Positions 47,501 to 58,292 of a stretch of DNA of 64,000 bases are shown one piece after another. The number at the start of each line of letters is the position of its first letter. Positions within the stretch are counted from its first letter, which is position 1. The notes below the pieces were generated by a model that saw only the letters and a program-made list of their open reading frames with translations, was not told the DNA's origin and did not search any database. The DNA is from Cornus controversa. Lineage: Eukaryota; Streptophyta; Magnoliopsida; Cornales; Cornaceae. Both the position numbers and the translations under genes were made by a program. The DNA lies in assembly GCA_026545225.1 (NCBI GenBank), contig CM048845.1:32478501-32542500 (forward strand), in the 5' to 3' direction.

Positions 47501-50500
47501 ACTATGCGAAAAATAAAAAGATTATAAGTTTCAGCCCCAAACCCTCCCTTTTTCTATGCAGCTATCAGAGTTCTCTCTTTTTTTGTAAAGCCCAAGGTTT
47601 TCTCTCTCTTTCTTCTCTAAACCTTAGATGCTCCTATATAATAGGCTACAAGAGAATCTTAAAACCGGGTTCAAAAAATAATAAGAAAATCATTTTTTCT
47701 ATTTTTGGCGATCAAAGTGTTTGCATACTACGATCGATCGATCTTCGATCGAACCGTTTCACACACTCTGCGATTGAAGCTATGATCGATCGATACTTTG
47801 TTGCAATCAATTGATACTTTTATCGCACTTCAATCTCAGAAACATTCGAGCTACAACATCGCAATGTTTGACACCGATCTACAAGTAGTGTGTTTGTGAT
47901 GATCAATTAATCTTTGTCTTTCAAACTTGAGAAATAAATAAATCAAAATTACAAAATTAGGTAACAAACAATTTAGTTTCTCACAACGCATGGGATACAG
48001 CCTTGCAGATAAAATGCCCAGCATCATCCACCAACAAATCCCTTCATATACCTTAAGTTACCTATAACTTAACCTAAGGATATACACACATATCAATGCC
48101 CAAGGCATGAAACATATTTTTAATTAATGAATTAAATTCAATAAATAGATGTCATATATTATGAAAAAGGAATGATTCAAGAAATTAGGATTCTCATGAC
48201 TACGGCCCTTTTTGGCAAAATTTTTACTTCAACTTTTATACAGGAGAAAAAGAGAAGCAGAAGCTAAATGAAAAAACTGGTACCCATCAACTTTCTTTGA
48301 ATGCTCTTTTTGGGTTTCGAAACTTTTCAGTCTTACCAATTCAAACACTCTAAAACCACTTTTGAGCTTGAAAAGTCAAAAACTGCTTTTCAAAAGCCAA
48401 TCCAAACAAGACCTTAAGCAAGTGTTTTTGTCCACCACATCTCCTCTCCATTTAAAACAAACTTGTTATGAGATCCCAACTTGTCTTGATACCAAAATAA
48501 TTGATTGTACCTTTTTCTATCATATATATCATAACAAAAATAGAGCTCCAACATCATGTTAGAGTTAAGTTATTCGTGATTTTTATGGATATTTGCAAAT
48601 GTTAATTTTTCTAATAAAACCATCCGTCTGCATGTGCCCGAGTGTACTGATTAATTTTTTTCCCCTTAAAACTTGATTAGATGATATTGAGTTTTTATAT
48701 AGTTGTTAATTCTCTAAAATAGTATAAAGAAGCAGGTAAAAAAGGTTGATTTTAAAATAAAACCCATGAACTTTATAGTTTTTGTTTATTATGAATAAGG
48801 GCAATTTTGGTAAGTAGAAAATGTTCATATAATTCCCAACCTACAAAGTAGAATTTTCTAAGAGTTTTCCTGATTTTTTTTCCTTATATCCAAATAAGTA
48901 CAAGAAAACTTATTTTGATTTTCTTTCAATTCGTTTTCTAGTACATTCACTTTGTTATTATACGGGGCAAATCTAATTTTATCACTTTAGAGTTGCAATA
49001 GCAAAGTTACTCAACAAATTACGACTCTGTTTAGAGGAGGTTTCTGACTCTAAAATTCATTTCTTTTAAAAGGTTTTTGAAGAATGCCTTCAATAAAAAT
49101 AATTTAAAAGAAAAAAGTTATTTGGTGGATACATTTTTTGAAATTTCTTTCACAATTAACACAATTTTAACTTTACAAATTTATCCTTAATAAGCAAGTT
49201 TACGAAATAAAAGAAGTCAAAATTGTCTATAAAATTTGTTACTTAAAATATTTCGGTCTTCCTTTTAAAAGCAAGTTTTTTCGATTTTTTTTAAACGAAC
49301 TTTTTAGTACTTTAACTTTCATTAAAAATTTATTTATTTTATTTTATTAAATACTAACATTTTTTTTAAAAATCTCTTTGAAATTGAAAGCCTATTTGAA
49401 TCTCCTCGAAGCTTCCCAAACCGGTACTACATTTTCATTCATGGACTGAATCGTCCTTGTCCTTGATTGAAAAGACAACACAGTAGCCTTTTTTTATAAA
49501 ATGCAGCCACAAAATTATTTCTCTCTCATCCAGATTCTCTCTCTCATCCAGACGAAAATGCGTGGGTCAAAAATCCACCACACCTATCACTATCTTTCTC
49601 TCACCCCCTCACGCTCTCTCCCCCCCTCGCAGCAGTGTCCCCCTCTCTCTCTCTCACTCTCTCTCTAAAATAAATAAGCAATCCCTTTATATTCTACTGA
49701 GTTTTCCCTTTCTTTTTTTCGTTTCTGATTTTTTTTTCTTACTATAGATTTTTAAAAAACAAGTTTTGTTGTTGGGATTGGATGGTTTTTGGGGTGGATT
49801 GAAGCAAAGCTGAGTGTTTCCGGCGGACCCATTATATTCTATTGGGATTGGATGAAGCACGCAGTAGTTTCATCTTACTCAGATTAAAAAAATTATATAG
49901 AGAGATGGGTCGGCTGAAATACATATTCTGGGGGTTACAAGTCTGATCGTATTGCGGCTGAAAATGAAGATGAATTGGTTGAAGCCTGAAGGTTTTTTTT
50001 TGATGAAAGAGATTAATCGAAGGGTTCACTCCAACCTCACTTACAGGAAGTGTTTCCGCCCAACCCAATATTCATGGGTTGTCCTCTTGGAGGTGGGATT
50101 TGTTGTGCTAGTGGCAATGGTGGTTGCTGGAGAAGAGAGGGAGAAAATGGGGTTTAGTGGCGACCGCAGCGGATGGGCAGGAGAGAGAGTCCTTTTTTTT
50201 ATTGGTAAGGGTATTATGGTCAGTTAAGATTCATATTTTTTTTAATTAAAAAACTAATATTATAAATGAAGGACAAACATGACATTTCATCACTCAAAAT
50301 TAACATGTTACACTGTTTAACATCATTAATGTCGGTAATTAAGGTCAATTTCAACTGTATAAATTATACAATATATTGATGATGTGATATTCCGACAAAA
50401 TATAAATTTTTGGTCAATTTCTCTAAAATGAAGGCTTACACCTATCGAGTATATCAATTATCAGTATTCCCAAAATATTGTATACTTTCTCGTATAATTA

Positions 50501-51995
50501 GTCATAACTTCAATGAATTAGAGTGTATATATATTTATTATGACAATTTTATTTTTGATAGGTATATTTTTTATTATAGTGATGCAAACATACTAATGAT
50601 TTGCACAACATAAATGGTTAAGATTTTAAGCCTGGTACTAAAGTAGCTTGCTCAAATATATATCTTTAGGAAAAAACAAACGGTTATTGTATACGTATGA
50701 CTGTATTATCTTAGACAAGAAATATCCGGAATGATGATGATCTATTCTTGAACTCAATCTCATCACATTCAGAAAATAAATATCTGATAAATTCAATTAT
50801 CTTTAATGTGCATTACTTTGACTTTAGTGGGTAAGTTAGTACCTAGTATTGATCAAGCTATACGAAATATCCGGAATGGTGGTGATCTATTCTTTAACTC
50901 AATCTCATCACATTGAGAAAATATCTCATAAATTAAATTATCATGAATGTACACTGCCTTGACTTTAGTTGTAAGTTAGTACCTAGTATTGATGGAGCTA
51001 TATAAAAACTAGAAAATGCTATAATGATTGGTTACTTGGTTTACATTATGACAGAGTAGACCTGATACTGCATTTGTTGTAGGAAAGCTCAGTAGATAAA
51101 CTAACATCCTTCGAGAAAACATTGACTTCGTACAAATTTGAAATACTTAAGGAAACTATTTAGTATATGGCATGTGCTATAATGGGTATCCTACTGTCTT
51201 GGAAGAATACCTTGACAAATGGATGGGTCTTCACTTATGGTGGGGTGCTATTTCCTGGGGCTCAAGAAAGTATACAATAGGTACTCATGATGTGGTACTC
51301 GGGGCAAATTGATTTGATCATCAGTATCTGGAGTATTGTATATGTTAGAAATATAGGAAAATTGTATATTGAATTGATTCGATGAACAATACATAAAAGC
51401 CTATTTATAGGCACATAATCTTGGAGGATAAGTAAACTTAAGAGACTAGAAATCCTAGTCCTAGATGATTTAGAAGAAGGTGTAAGAAACTTATTAGAAA
51501 AAGATATATGATCTATAATAGGAAATATATAATCTAATAATCCGCGCAAACTCAAAGTGAGCCATATGAAGCCAACTTGAGTTTGGAGACAAAATCTTGA
51601 ATGCGGCTCGCGAAAGCAATCTGGTGATGTAACCAATTGTGACTGCGAATACATACAAACAATCTACAAAAGAGCCGAAAAGACCGAAAGTGACTCGTTG
51701 GAGCGAAAACTGATTTGGAAATTAGAAAATGAGTTCGTTGAAATTAGCGACCTTGACACACGTGTTATGGCTTTTGAAAACAATCTAGTGATGTTACTAA
51801 CAATAGTTGCGAAACACATACAAAGAAGCTGTAAAAGAGCGAACTCGTTGGAGCAACGGTAAGACCGAAAACTGCTCGTTGGAGTGAAAATTGATTTGAA
51901 AATCATAAAAGGGGTTCATTGAAATCAACGACTTTGACACACAGATGCTAGTGGGAGCCGATGAATTGAATTTGAACTGGGTTGTCATAATCTGT

Positions 51996-52047
<52 letters not shown>

Positions 52048-55000
52048 GGAAGCTATTTTTTTTGATTGACCGGGACCGCCGCGGATGAAGCTGATGGTTT
52101 CATCCCCGACGGTGAGCGGGCGATGGACAATGAAAACTACTAGGAATTAGTAGGCTCTGATACCATATTAGAAATAAAGAAAGATTGCATATTGAATTAA
52201 TTTGAATTGATATTAATGAACAATATATAAAAGTCTATTTATAGGCACATAATCTTGGAGGATAAATAAACTTAGGATAGAAGAAATCCTAATCCTAGAT
52301 GGTTTAGGAAAAGGTGTAAGAAATTTATTAGAAAGGATATATAATCTATAATAGGAAATATATAATCTAATAGTGTACTCTTTCTTGGGGCTCAATTCTC
52401 AAAGATATGAATAACAACCTCTAGGCTCAAAGATCTGAATAACAAACTCTACTATGGAAGCAAAATTTGTGGCATTAAGCTTGGTCTAGTGGGGAAGGAG
52501 AGTGGAGAATGGCTGCAAACTTGGTACTAAGTTCTGCTTTAGGCAAAATAATGTCGCTTATATATTTACACTATGTAGCGAAGCAACTCCCATATCAAGT
52601 TAGACAACAACGACTTAAAATAGGAGTGAACTTTTTGGGATCTCTCCAAAATTTGTCTGATATTTTAACTAAAGGACTTGCAAGGGACTTGGGGGTAGAA
52701 ACATCAAAGGGATGACTGATAAAATGAAATTTGTCCCAAGTTCTTTTCCTTTGCAAATAGCTCCCTGCAATATTTTTAGGAAGACTCAAACCATTTACCT
52801 TTCACTTTAAAAGATGAGAAAGTTGTTACCTTGTATTCAATATCCAAGTTCATTTAGTCAAATTACACTATATGAATGTCTGCAAGCACTACAATATTTT
52901 TCATCCCAGAAAGTGCTTGGTTCCTTGTAATGTATAGGGGGGTAAGCTGGGCTAATAGGATCTTAATGGGCTTTGTGACATACTTTTACTGGAGTGATAG
53001 TTGCAGGACACACTTGTAAATGTGTTATCTATGAATATGAAAGTTACACTTCTTGGGTCAAGAGAAGAGCTTTAATTACTCTGTTTCACTCATGAAACAA
53101 GATAATACATGGTTGTTACCAGACCGGCTTCATAAACTACCTAACAAGAAGAAAGCTTCTGTGAAACATGCCCATTGAATTGTATAGGATGGCTGGTTCA
53201 GAATTATATATAACATTTTATCAACTTGGAAGTCTCTCACCAATAGTTCAACTCATGAGACAATTTCATTTATGCCTACGTTTTCTGAATCCATAGAAGA
53301 TCAATTTTTTCTGGTTATTTTGTAAATTGTAAAATTAGAGGGTGTTTGTTGGTTTATCTTCACTGGGAATTTTCTTGCACCAGAAAATAGCACAATACCA
53401 AAGGACTTATAGCCCTATGGTAGAGCCTCCCCATCCTCAAAGAGGAAGGGACTGGTTCGAGATCTGGTGTGGGCAAAAAAGTGTGCGCGAGTCCCCCAAC
53501 TAAGAAAAAAAAAATTTGCACAATAATTGCACTGAATTCCATTGCTTCTTTGACGTAATCTACTTATACCATCTTTGCGGTTGGCTAAGATTTGTCACAA
53601 GTAAGTTCTTCATGGTTTGTTCTATATTCACCACATGGTGTGCAATTTACGTCCCTTTAAAAATATATTGTATCGAAGTTGTTATGGACAAAAACGCATG
53701 TTCTCTACGAGCTCTATGAGCAAAGATAACATCTAGGCATCGCGCCCACAGATTGGCTTACTTTTTCGATAGCACAATCAGTAGAAACAAATCAAATGTA
53801 GTATTGTAGCTTCCAACTGAAATCAATTACCTTGAATAAATTCTATATCTGATTGCTATGGCATTGTGTTATTACTGTTTATTAAATAAATATACACTGT
53901 GCTGCATCAATTTTGACAGCAAACTCTGTCTTGTGTCTGCTGAGTGCTAAGCTAACCAGTATTTTTTCAACCTTTTTTGCTACCAGTATGGAAAGAATTC
54001 TTGAGCGGTATGAGAGGTACTCATATGCAGAAAGGCAGCTTGTAGCAACTGGTCATGAAACACAGGTATACTCTATATATTCTACACCGAGCCAATGTCA
54101 TGGTAATATGTTTGTCAGTAACTGAACTTTCGTTTACCTTTTTTTATTGGATTGAGGAATTGTAATATTCATCAAAATAACATTGATATTTTCCAGGGAA
54201 GCTGGACTCTGGAATATGCAAAGCTCAAGGCTAGGTTGGAAGTTTTACAAAAAAACCAAAGGTACTAACCCAAATTAATTAATGTCATCATATACATATA
54301 CAATAATAATATCAGAATAAAGTGTGACGAAGCATACTTCATTGTTGATGTTTGAAGTCATTTTATGGGAGAAGATCTAGATTCTCTGAGTCTGAAAGAG
54401 CTTCAGAATTTGGAGCACCAGCTTGATAGTGCTCTTAAGCATGTGCGATCAAGAAAGGTGAAATCAGCCTAGTTAATTTAAAGTGTTGTGCAGTTTGTTT
54501 TATACATGATGCAAATGACTGAACTCAGACTCTTTTGTTTACAGAACCAATTAATGCATGAATCCATTTCTGAGCTTCAAAAAAAGGTGAGATCGAGCTC
54601 ATTAATTCTACGTATTTTTTCATCACATGTAAAGATGAAAATCCCTTAAAAATATAAAATAGGGATGGTTGGTCCATTCCTTCAACCCTCTTTCTGGGTT
54701 TCGAATAGTACGTTGTTGTCAATCCCTAGAAAAAGAACCACTTATGAATAGCATGTCTTGGCTGTTTCCTAGTTCTTGGAAACAAAGTTATGGACTTCTA
54801 GCTAGCTAGTGATTTAATATTAAGGATCATCTAATCTGAAAGTGAGTGTGTGTGTGTATATATATATATATCTATATATATATCTAAAGAACCAAAATGT
54901 GAGCCTTACAACTGCTGCCCTACTCTGTTATTATGTCTCTAAATTGTGTTCTGTGACAGGATAAGGCATTGCAGGAAGAAAACAACTTGCTGACAAAGAA

Positions 55001-55462
55001 GGTTATTTATTGTCTTCACAAATATGAAGCCTTTTTTATTCTAAACCAGCTCCTTTAATTTCTAAAATTTAAAGAAGTTGCACATATATGATGTATCTAA
55101 TATTTTAAGCCAATATAGGTGAAGGAGAAGGAGAAGGAACTGGCCCAACAACCTCAATTGGAGGAACCAGAACCAGACCATGGACAGAACTCATCCTCAT
55201 TTGTTCAATCACTGCCATTGCACTCCTTAAACATTGGGTCTCTATTTCTCTCTCTCTCTCTATATATATGTGTGTGTGTGTGTGGTGTGTGACATTCCTT
55301 TTAGAAATTGCCATAATTTAGACTAAAGTAGATAATGATATGTAATGCAGTGGTGCTCACCAAGCAGAAGGCAATGGGGGAGAAGTAGAGGAAGAAAATC
55401 CATGTCCGCATCAATCTAATACCGTCATGCCTCCATGGATGCTTCGCCACATTAATGGCTAA
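35374..55462 (+). CDS. FUL: FRUITFULL-like MADS-box transcription factor (8 exons)
   Basis: A type II (MIKC) MADS-domain factor that binds CArG boxes as dimers and tetramers in the nucleus; FUL/AP1 proteins control flowering, meristem identity and fruit development. Exons, all with GT-AG borders: 35374-35558, 53987-54065, 54197-54261, 54358-54457, 54545-54586, 54960-55001, 55119-55237, 55351-55462. They join in frame to 744 bp, 247 residues, the usual family size, and the 185/79/65/100/42/42 pattern is that of AP1/FUL genes. MADS domain 1-60 ([20 protein letters not shown]); I region and linker about 61-88 ([19 protein letters not shown]); K domain about 89-171 ([20 protein letters not shown]); C-terminal part 172-247, ending [11 protein letters not shown]. 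The PPWML motif marks FUL-clade proteins; the CaaX farnesylation end of euAP1 proteins is absent. No stop, frameshift or broken splice site is seen, so the gene is probably functional despite an 18.4-kb first intron. The FUL-versus-AP1 call rests on the C-terminus. Confidence 0.95.
36410..36725. repeat. AT-rich tandem repeat in FUL intron 1
   Basis: Three to four imperfect copies of a unit containing 'ctttttaattyrgtggatgaataaatatt' with long T runs. Just before it (36187-36383) lie two small hairpins of the CATCAAAACG...TTTTGATG type. Confidence 0.7.
37063..37165 (+). mobile_element. SINE copy 1 in FUL intron 1
   Basis: About 100 bp ending in a poly-A run, with a B-box-like GGTTCAAAC near 37117. 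It aligns with 53398-53517 ('catcctcaaa.aggaag', 'gtcccccactaagaaaaaa'). Possible flanking duplication TTTAC. A tRNA-type RNA polymerase III origin is likely. Confidence 0.65.
37166..38540. other. Intron sequence, strongly AT-rich; no gene seen
   Basis: 37510-37690 has a 'gctacgtttggtac' opening typical of plant MITE ends; 37690-38460 is almost pure A/T with many TATA/ATAAT strings. No ORF or other convincing structure. Confidence 0.5.
38880..39030 (+). pseudogene. PCNA first-exon fragment
   Basis: In-frame match to the N-terminal part of proliferating cell nuclear antigen, the DNA sliding clamp: [15 protein letters not shown] followed by FDC, then [15 protein letters not shown], which is the highly conserved first beta-alpha region. 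The first residues are altered (MFKVGKG) and the match stops after about 50 codons, where a different gene's sequence begins. Not a functional gene. Confidence 0.85.
39075..39705 (+). pseudogene. LRK10L/WAK-type receptor ectodomain fragment, internally duplicated
   Basis: Matches the cysteine-rich galacturonan-binding (GUB_WAK) ectodomain of plant receptor-like kinases. 39225-39300 reads like [20 protein letters not shown]; 39538-39705 ([16 protein letters not shown] and [10 protein letters not shown]) is the middle of the domain. Two parts are tandemly duplicated: about 39115-39230 against 39233-39345, and 39405-39475 against 39490-39570 ('gccaggttagacctatggaacaac' type). Stops and frame changes throughout; no kinase domain. 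Confidence 0.75.
40046..44095 (-). mobile_element. Decayed LINE (non-LTR retrotransposon)
   Basis: Minus-strand order: EEP endonuclease 44085-43621 ([41 protein letters not shown]), RT beginning about 42850 ([26 protein letters not shown]), the palm motif FIDLE...AYNKV split by TRIM T1 at 42335/41000, then 40918-40670 ([12 protein letters not shown] and [10 protein letters not shown], a decayed catalytic loop), and a C-terminal tail (YLGSIQQKGNID) to about 40100. Many frame changes. 3' poly-A not clear. 43070-42866 is a linker with basic residues. Confidence 0.85.
41001..42334 (+). mobile_element. TRIM T1, inserted in the LINE RT motif
   Basis: Two LTRs, 41001-41488 and 41848-42334 (about 488 bp each, nearly the same), around a 359-bp internal region without an ORF. 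Primer site TGGTATCAGAGCC at 41491. Flanks CTCTC (40996-41000) and TTCTC (42335-42339) form a 5-bp duplication with one change. The 5' LTR start is now AGTTAGG where the 3' copy has TGTTAGG. Short size and lack of genes define a terminal-repeat retrotransposon in miniature. Confidence 0.88.
44540..45923 (-). pseudogene. C2 integrase and RT remnant
   Basis: 45923-45702: integrase start with [20 protein letters not shown] (family HSDLWGP) and [14 protein letters not shown]. 45660-45560: NSLEFC and CETPHITV. 45418-45197: [20 protein letters not shown], the usual end of copia integrase. 44800-44540: RT pieces such as FKKKGT and LDVKTAFFH, after which the element is truncated. Several stops between pieces. 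Confidence 0.8.
45896..46640 (-). pseudogene. C2 nucleocapsid knuckle, protease and pre-integrase region
   Basis: Knuckle [13 protein letters not shown] near 46570; protease motif EWILNSGYS near 46420, where the catalytic D of D-S-G is N; then 46336-45896 with [20 protein letters not shown] and [16 protein letters not shown] (pre-integrase, family LWH.RLGH.). Dead by the D-to-N change and by stops. Confidence 0.82.
46758..47330 (-). pseudogene. C2 gag remnant
   Basis: 47051-46758 reads [20 protein letters not shown], then [18 protein letters not shown] and [17 protein letters not shown], typical copia gag. Upstream (47330-47060), [13 protein letters not shown] and other gag pieces occur with stops. 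Confidence 0.85.
47706..47826. repeat. Palindrome cluster in the C2 LTR
   Basis: CGATCGATCGATCTTCGATCG (about 47731), ATGATCGATCGATAC (about 47782), CAATCAATTGAT (about 47804) and related half-sites with ATCGAT cores. Less regular than in S1 or C1. Upstream of the TATA-like box in element orientation. Confidence 0.65.
47971..50718. other. FUL intron 1 sequence, no gene seen
   Basis: 48207-48418 looks like a small MITE (ends 'ggccctttttggca' and 'ccaaacaagacct'). 49590-49670 is CT-rich. 49800-50230 has a GC-richer patch with scattered open frames that carry no recognisable motif. Remainder AT-rich. Confidence 0.5.
50719..51003. repeat. Tandem duplication, about 2 x 145 bp
   Basis: GAAATATCCGGAATG starts both units (50719 and 50864); each ends near 'gttagtacctagtattgatnnagctata'. 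Confidence 0.85.
51004..52720 (+). pseudogene. Copia RNase H remnant split by TRIM T2
   Basis: Left part reads [20 protein letters not shown] and [12 protein letters not shown] (51165-51280); right part, after T2, reads [12 protein letters not shown] near 52452 and [14 protein letters not shown] near 52655, the usual RNase H end. Everything upstream (RT and gag) is missing. '(S)WGS' occurs on both sides of the insertion, suggesting a local duplication. Confidence 0.75.
51343..52372 (-). mobile_element. TRIM T2, minus strand
   Basis: LTRs 51343-51540 and 52166-52372 (about 200 bp) share 'ctatttataggcacataatcttggaggata'. The plus strand reads GGCTCTGATACCA at 52153-52165, the reverse of a tRNA-Met primer site. 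Flanks GTATA and GTGTA form a 5-bp duplication with one change. The internal 625 bp has an (AT)n run (about 51998-52042), a diverged internal duplication (51690-51930) and no coding domain. Confidence 0.8.
52721..53397. other. FUL intron 1 sequence, no gene seen
   Basis: Continues past the copia remnant; no repeat or ORF stands out. Confidence 0.5.
53398..53517 (+). mobile_element. SINE copy 2 in FUL intron 1
   Basis: About 120 bp, flanked by the 8-bp direct repeat GCACAATA (53390-53397 and 53518-53525). A-box-like TAGCCCTATGG near 53408, B-box-like GGTTCGAGATC near 53454, and a poly-A end. Same family as 37063-37165. Confidence 0.8.
53987..55462 (+). CDS. FUL: FUL exons 2-8 (I, K and C regions)
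   Basis: Seven exons within 1.5 kb, all with consensus AG/GT borders and small introns of 96-374 bp. The phase pattern reproduces that of AP1/FUL genes. Exons 3-6 encode the K-domain helices with leucine/hydrophobic heptads; exon 8 encodes the acidic EVEEENP stretch and the PPWML end, stop TAA at 55460-55462. Confidence 0.95.
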
Positions 55463-55600
55463 AACAGGGGAGACACTATTCTAATGCTGCACAAATTTTT
55501 GATGTCATTATATCAATAAACAATGTATAAAAGACCTCTATATCTATAGTAGTATGTATAATAAAACAAAATCCCAAAAGATGGGTGTGTAGTATGTAAT
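55463..55600 (+). terminator. FUL 3' untranslated region with poly-A signals
   Basis: AATAAA at 55515-55520 and again at 55560-55565, 53 and 98 bases after the stop codon. Either could direct polyadenylation. Confidence 0.6.
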
Positions 55601-56897
55601 TTGGAATATATGTAAATTTGTCTCTTTTATAGAAAGACGATTAATATTAAGGAACTTGGCAACACAGCCGACCCTTACCTTGTTATGTATGTATAGAACA
55701 ACTGTATTTAAGAGATAATCTTCCCATTAAGCATGGAGCAATTTTTATTCTAATTCCTTTTTGACATTATTTCCCACCTCACCAGAGGGGGTACTGTCTC
55801 TTCACCACTTATATGGTCCAATTATTTGTTGACACGTCATTTTAACTAGTTATATATATATAAAGTACAAATTACATCCATATTTATTTTTAAAAAAAGT
55901 CACATTCATTCCCTTTTATTTTTTCATTTTTTTTAATGACAAGTAAAGATGATGTGTCATTATAAAATTGCATTACCTATATAATTAGAAGAGAGAACCT
56001 ATTCACCGATGACGAGGTAAGTATAAACAAATTTGTATTTGAAAATCTAGGAACAGAAATGTGAAAGAAAAAATCAATTTTATTAATTTTGAAAAAATAG
56101 TACAATTCTATGTGGTTAATTCTTTTACAACAAAAAATCTTTCCCGGATTAAATTTTCTTGATGTTCAATATAAGGGTTTTAAAAGTTTGATCTTGAAAC
56201 AGTTGTAATGAACTTAAGTTTTTTAGACTGACGAATGCTTAAATTGATTTTTAATCATGTCTATGGAGTTTCATCTCAAATGGTGGGACGTTGAAGGTTT
56301 TCAATAAAAAGAATGACACTTAGTTTAAGCACGATTTTTATTTTATTTTATTTATTTATTTTTTGTGACGTAGCTGTGATATGATAAACATGCATGGCAT
56401 GACCTATCTTTGGTGGAGTCAGGAGCGCAGCTAAAAATTTGTACAAGTGGGTCCGAAAGCAAAAGTTCGGGCTATAATTTATTTTTTATAAAACTAAGTG
56501 GGTACATCACTCGGAATTTAATTCGTCATCCAAATTCTAAACTTCCAAAAAATTGTAATTACTATATGTAAAAAAAAAAAAAATTATAAATTAAGTGAGT
56601 AAATTAGTACCCACTAGTGCCAATATAGCTACGCTCCGGGTGGAGATACACAACTTATCGTGAGAACTGAAATAAAAGTGATGGTGACTTTTTGTTTTTA
56701 GTTTTGTGTTTTTTGCATGGCTTAAAGATAGATGTGGCACATTTCAATTCACGAAACCTCAATACATGCATCCTTGCTTTGTAGCAGACAGTGGATATTT
56801 GGGCTGCCCGTATTGAATTTATGATTGGAAGTGCGCATGCATGCATGCATGACATGATGGAGTGAGGCTACGCTAAAATAAGATGGTGGGGTCAGCC

Positions 56898-56949
<52 letters not shown>

Positions 56950-57410
56950 TGGAATATCTTAATTGCCTCTCCTTTATATTCATATATATATATATATACA
57001 TATATGCATGTATTTAGAACATTGGAGGAGAAAGAGTAGTTAACTTGCCGTTGTATATGTGCTTGATCCTTTCCTTTTCTCGCTTCTAGATATTGAATTG
57101 CTGCACAACTAATTCCTACGTTTTGCTAGACTCTTCCTTGGGTTAAAATTTTAGTTCTGAATAGTATTATCCTTAATTATTTTACTTGCAAGTTAATTAT
57201 ATATTTGTACATATATAAAATATCTAGCTAGAACCTTAATTTCCTTGTTTGTATACGTTTTTTGTGCTATATACTACCCACTCATCGCCTACATTACTGA
57301 AAAGAAAATGCATGGTGAAAATGTACGTACGTTATGCAGAGACAGACGTTGGTCTTGTCTTTTGCTTGCGCGCTCTCGAGTTGGCCGTATATATTATAAA
57401 TCCTTCACAA

Positions 57411-57411
<1 letters not shown>
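55601..57411. other. Intergenic spacer, no gene seen
   Basis: AT-rich. Contains an (AT)n microsatellite at about 56900-56945 and another short run near 56984-57004. Minor ORFs here have no recognisable motif. Confidence 0.6.

Positions 57412-57472
<61 letters not shown>
57412..57472. repeat. (AT)n microsatellite, about 60 bp
   Basis: About 30 uninterrupted AT units directly abutting the hairpin element at 57474. ORFs through it are artefacts. Confidence 0.95.
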
Positions 57473-57473
<1 letters not shown>

Positions 57474-57474
<1 letters not shown>

Positions 57475-57615
57475 GGGTGGTAGAGTTGCACATATGTAGC
57501 TATATATCACAAAACACCAAACCTTCAAAAGCGGGTAAATGAAAAAGAAAACGTACTGAAGGAAGCTAATAGGAGAACTCTATATATATATATATATGTG
57601 CAACTCTACCACCCC
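57474..57615. mobile_element. Short MITE with perfect 21-bp inverted ends
   Basis: 57474-57494 is the exact reverse complement of 57595-57615 (GGGGTGGTAGAGTTGCACAT plus A at the left). Total 142 bp. Both sides carry TA runs. A (TTA)n run follows at about 57629-57652. Confidence 0.75.
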
Positions 57616-58292
57616 AACCTTAAGCTTTTATTATTATTATTATTATTATTATCAAATCTTCTATTGTCATGTAAAACCGTTCTCTATAATTCTCTTTGTA
57701 TATATACTAATATTTTGACGATGTTGAATAGATATTTCTTTGTTGGACTTGGATTGGAATATATATGTATATATAGTACTAGTCTATGTTTATGATGCAT
57801 GCATGCATCCTAAACCCATTACGTAGTACTGTAGCTTGTGCCACTCATCTTAAAGAACAGCAGGTTCGAATCTGTACATATATACATTCACTATATATAT
57901 TCAGATATTTTACACCATAAGATAAGAGTACGTAGAAGATTTACAAGGCAAAAAGGTATATTGGCGTGTCCGCGTCAAGTTGTGATTGTCCGATCTATCT
58001 TTTAAAAGATAAGGACAAGAGCAGAAGAAGATTCATGAATTCCTATTCTTATTCAAAGTGATTATCCAATGAATTCCTATTCTTATTCAAAGTGATTATA
58101 TAATGCGTGTGACGTTAGGTGAGGACGTTCTTTGTTTCAACCAACTCGATCGGGCTTTCATGGGTTCTTTTATTTATTTTTATTTTATTTATAGTTAAGT
58201 TGAGCTATTAAATTAAATAAAGAAAAGAACAAGTGTCCAAAAGATTAATTAAAATGAATGTTAAAGTACAATAAACTCTTATCTGATTTTTA
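57616..58292. other. Intergenic spacer, no gene seen
   Basis: Includes a short direct repeat 'gaattcctattcttattcaaagtgattat' at about 58037 and 58071. Confidence 0.6.

Larger units (their letters stand above)
44289..47970 (-). mobile_element. C2: decayed Ty1/copia element, minus strand
   Basis: LTR sequence at 47341 to about 47970 (5') and a shorter related one from 44289 to about 44460 (3'), sharing 'gaaaaaatgcc' and 'tggttcggcgatgtgc'. Primer site (minus strand) AACTGGTATCAA next to 47341. A TATA-like CTATTATATAG lies near 47640 on the minus strand, downstream of the palindromes at 47706-47826. The RT and RNase H are mostly deleted before the 3' LTR. Confidence 0.8.

Noticed and set aside
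49562-50227. Open frames in a GC-richer patch of the FUL intron
   Set aside because: Low-complexity CT and GA content, no recognisable domain, no clear splice or promoter context.
55105-55314. Minus-strand ORF over FUL exon 7
   Set aside because: Antisense shadow of a spliced exon and a GT/CT microsatellite.
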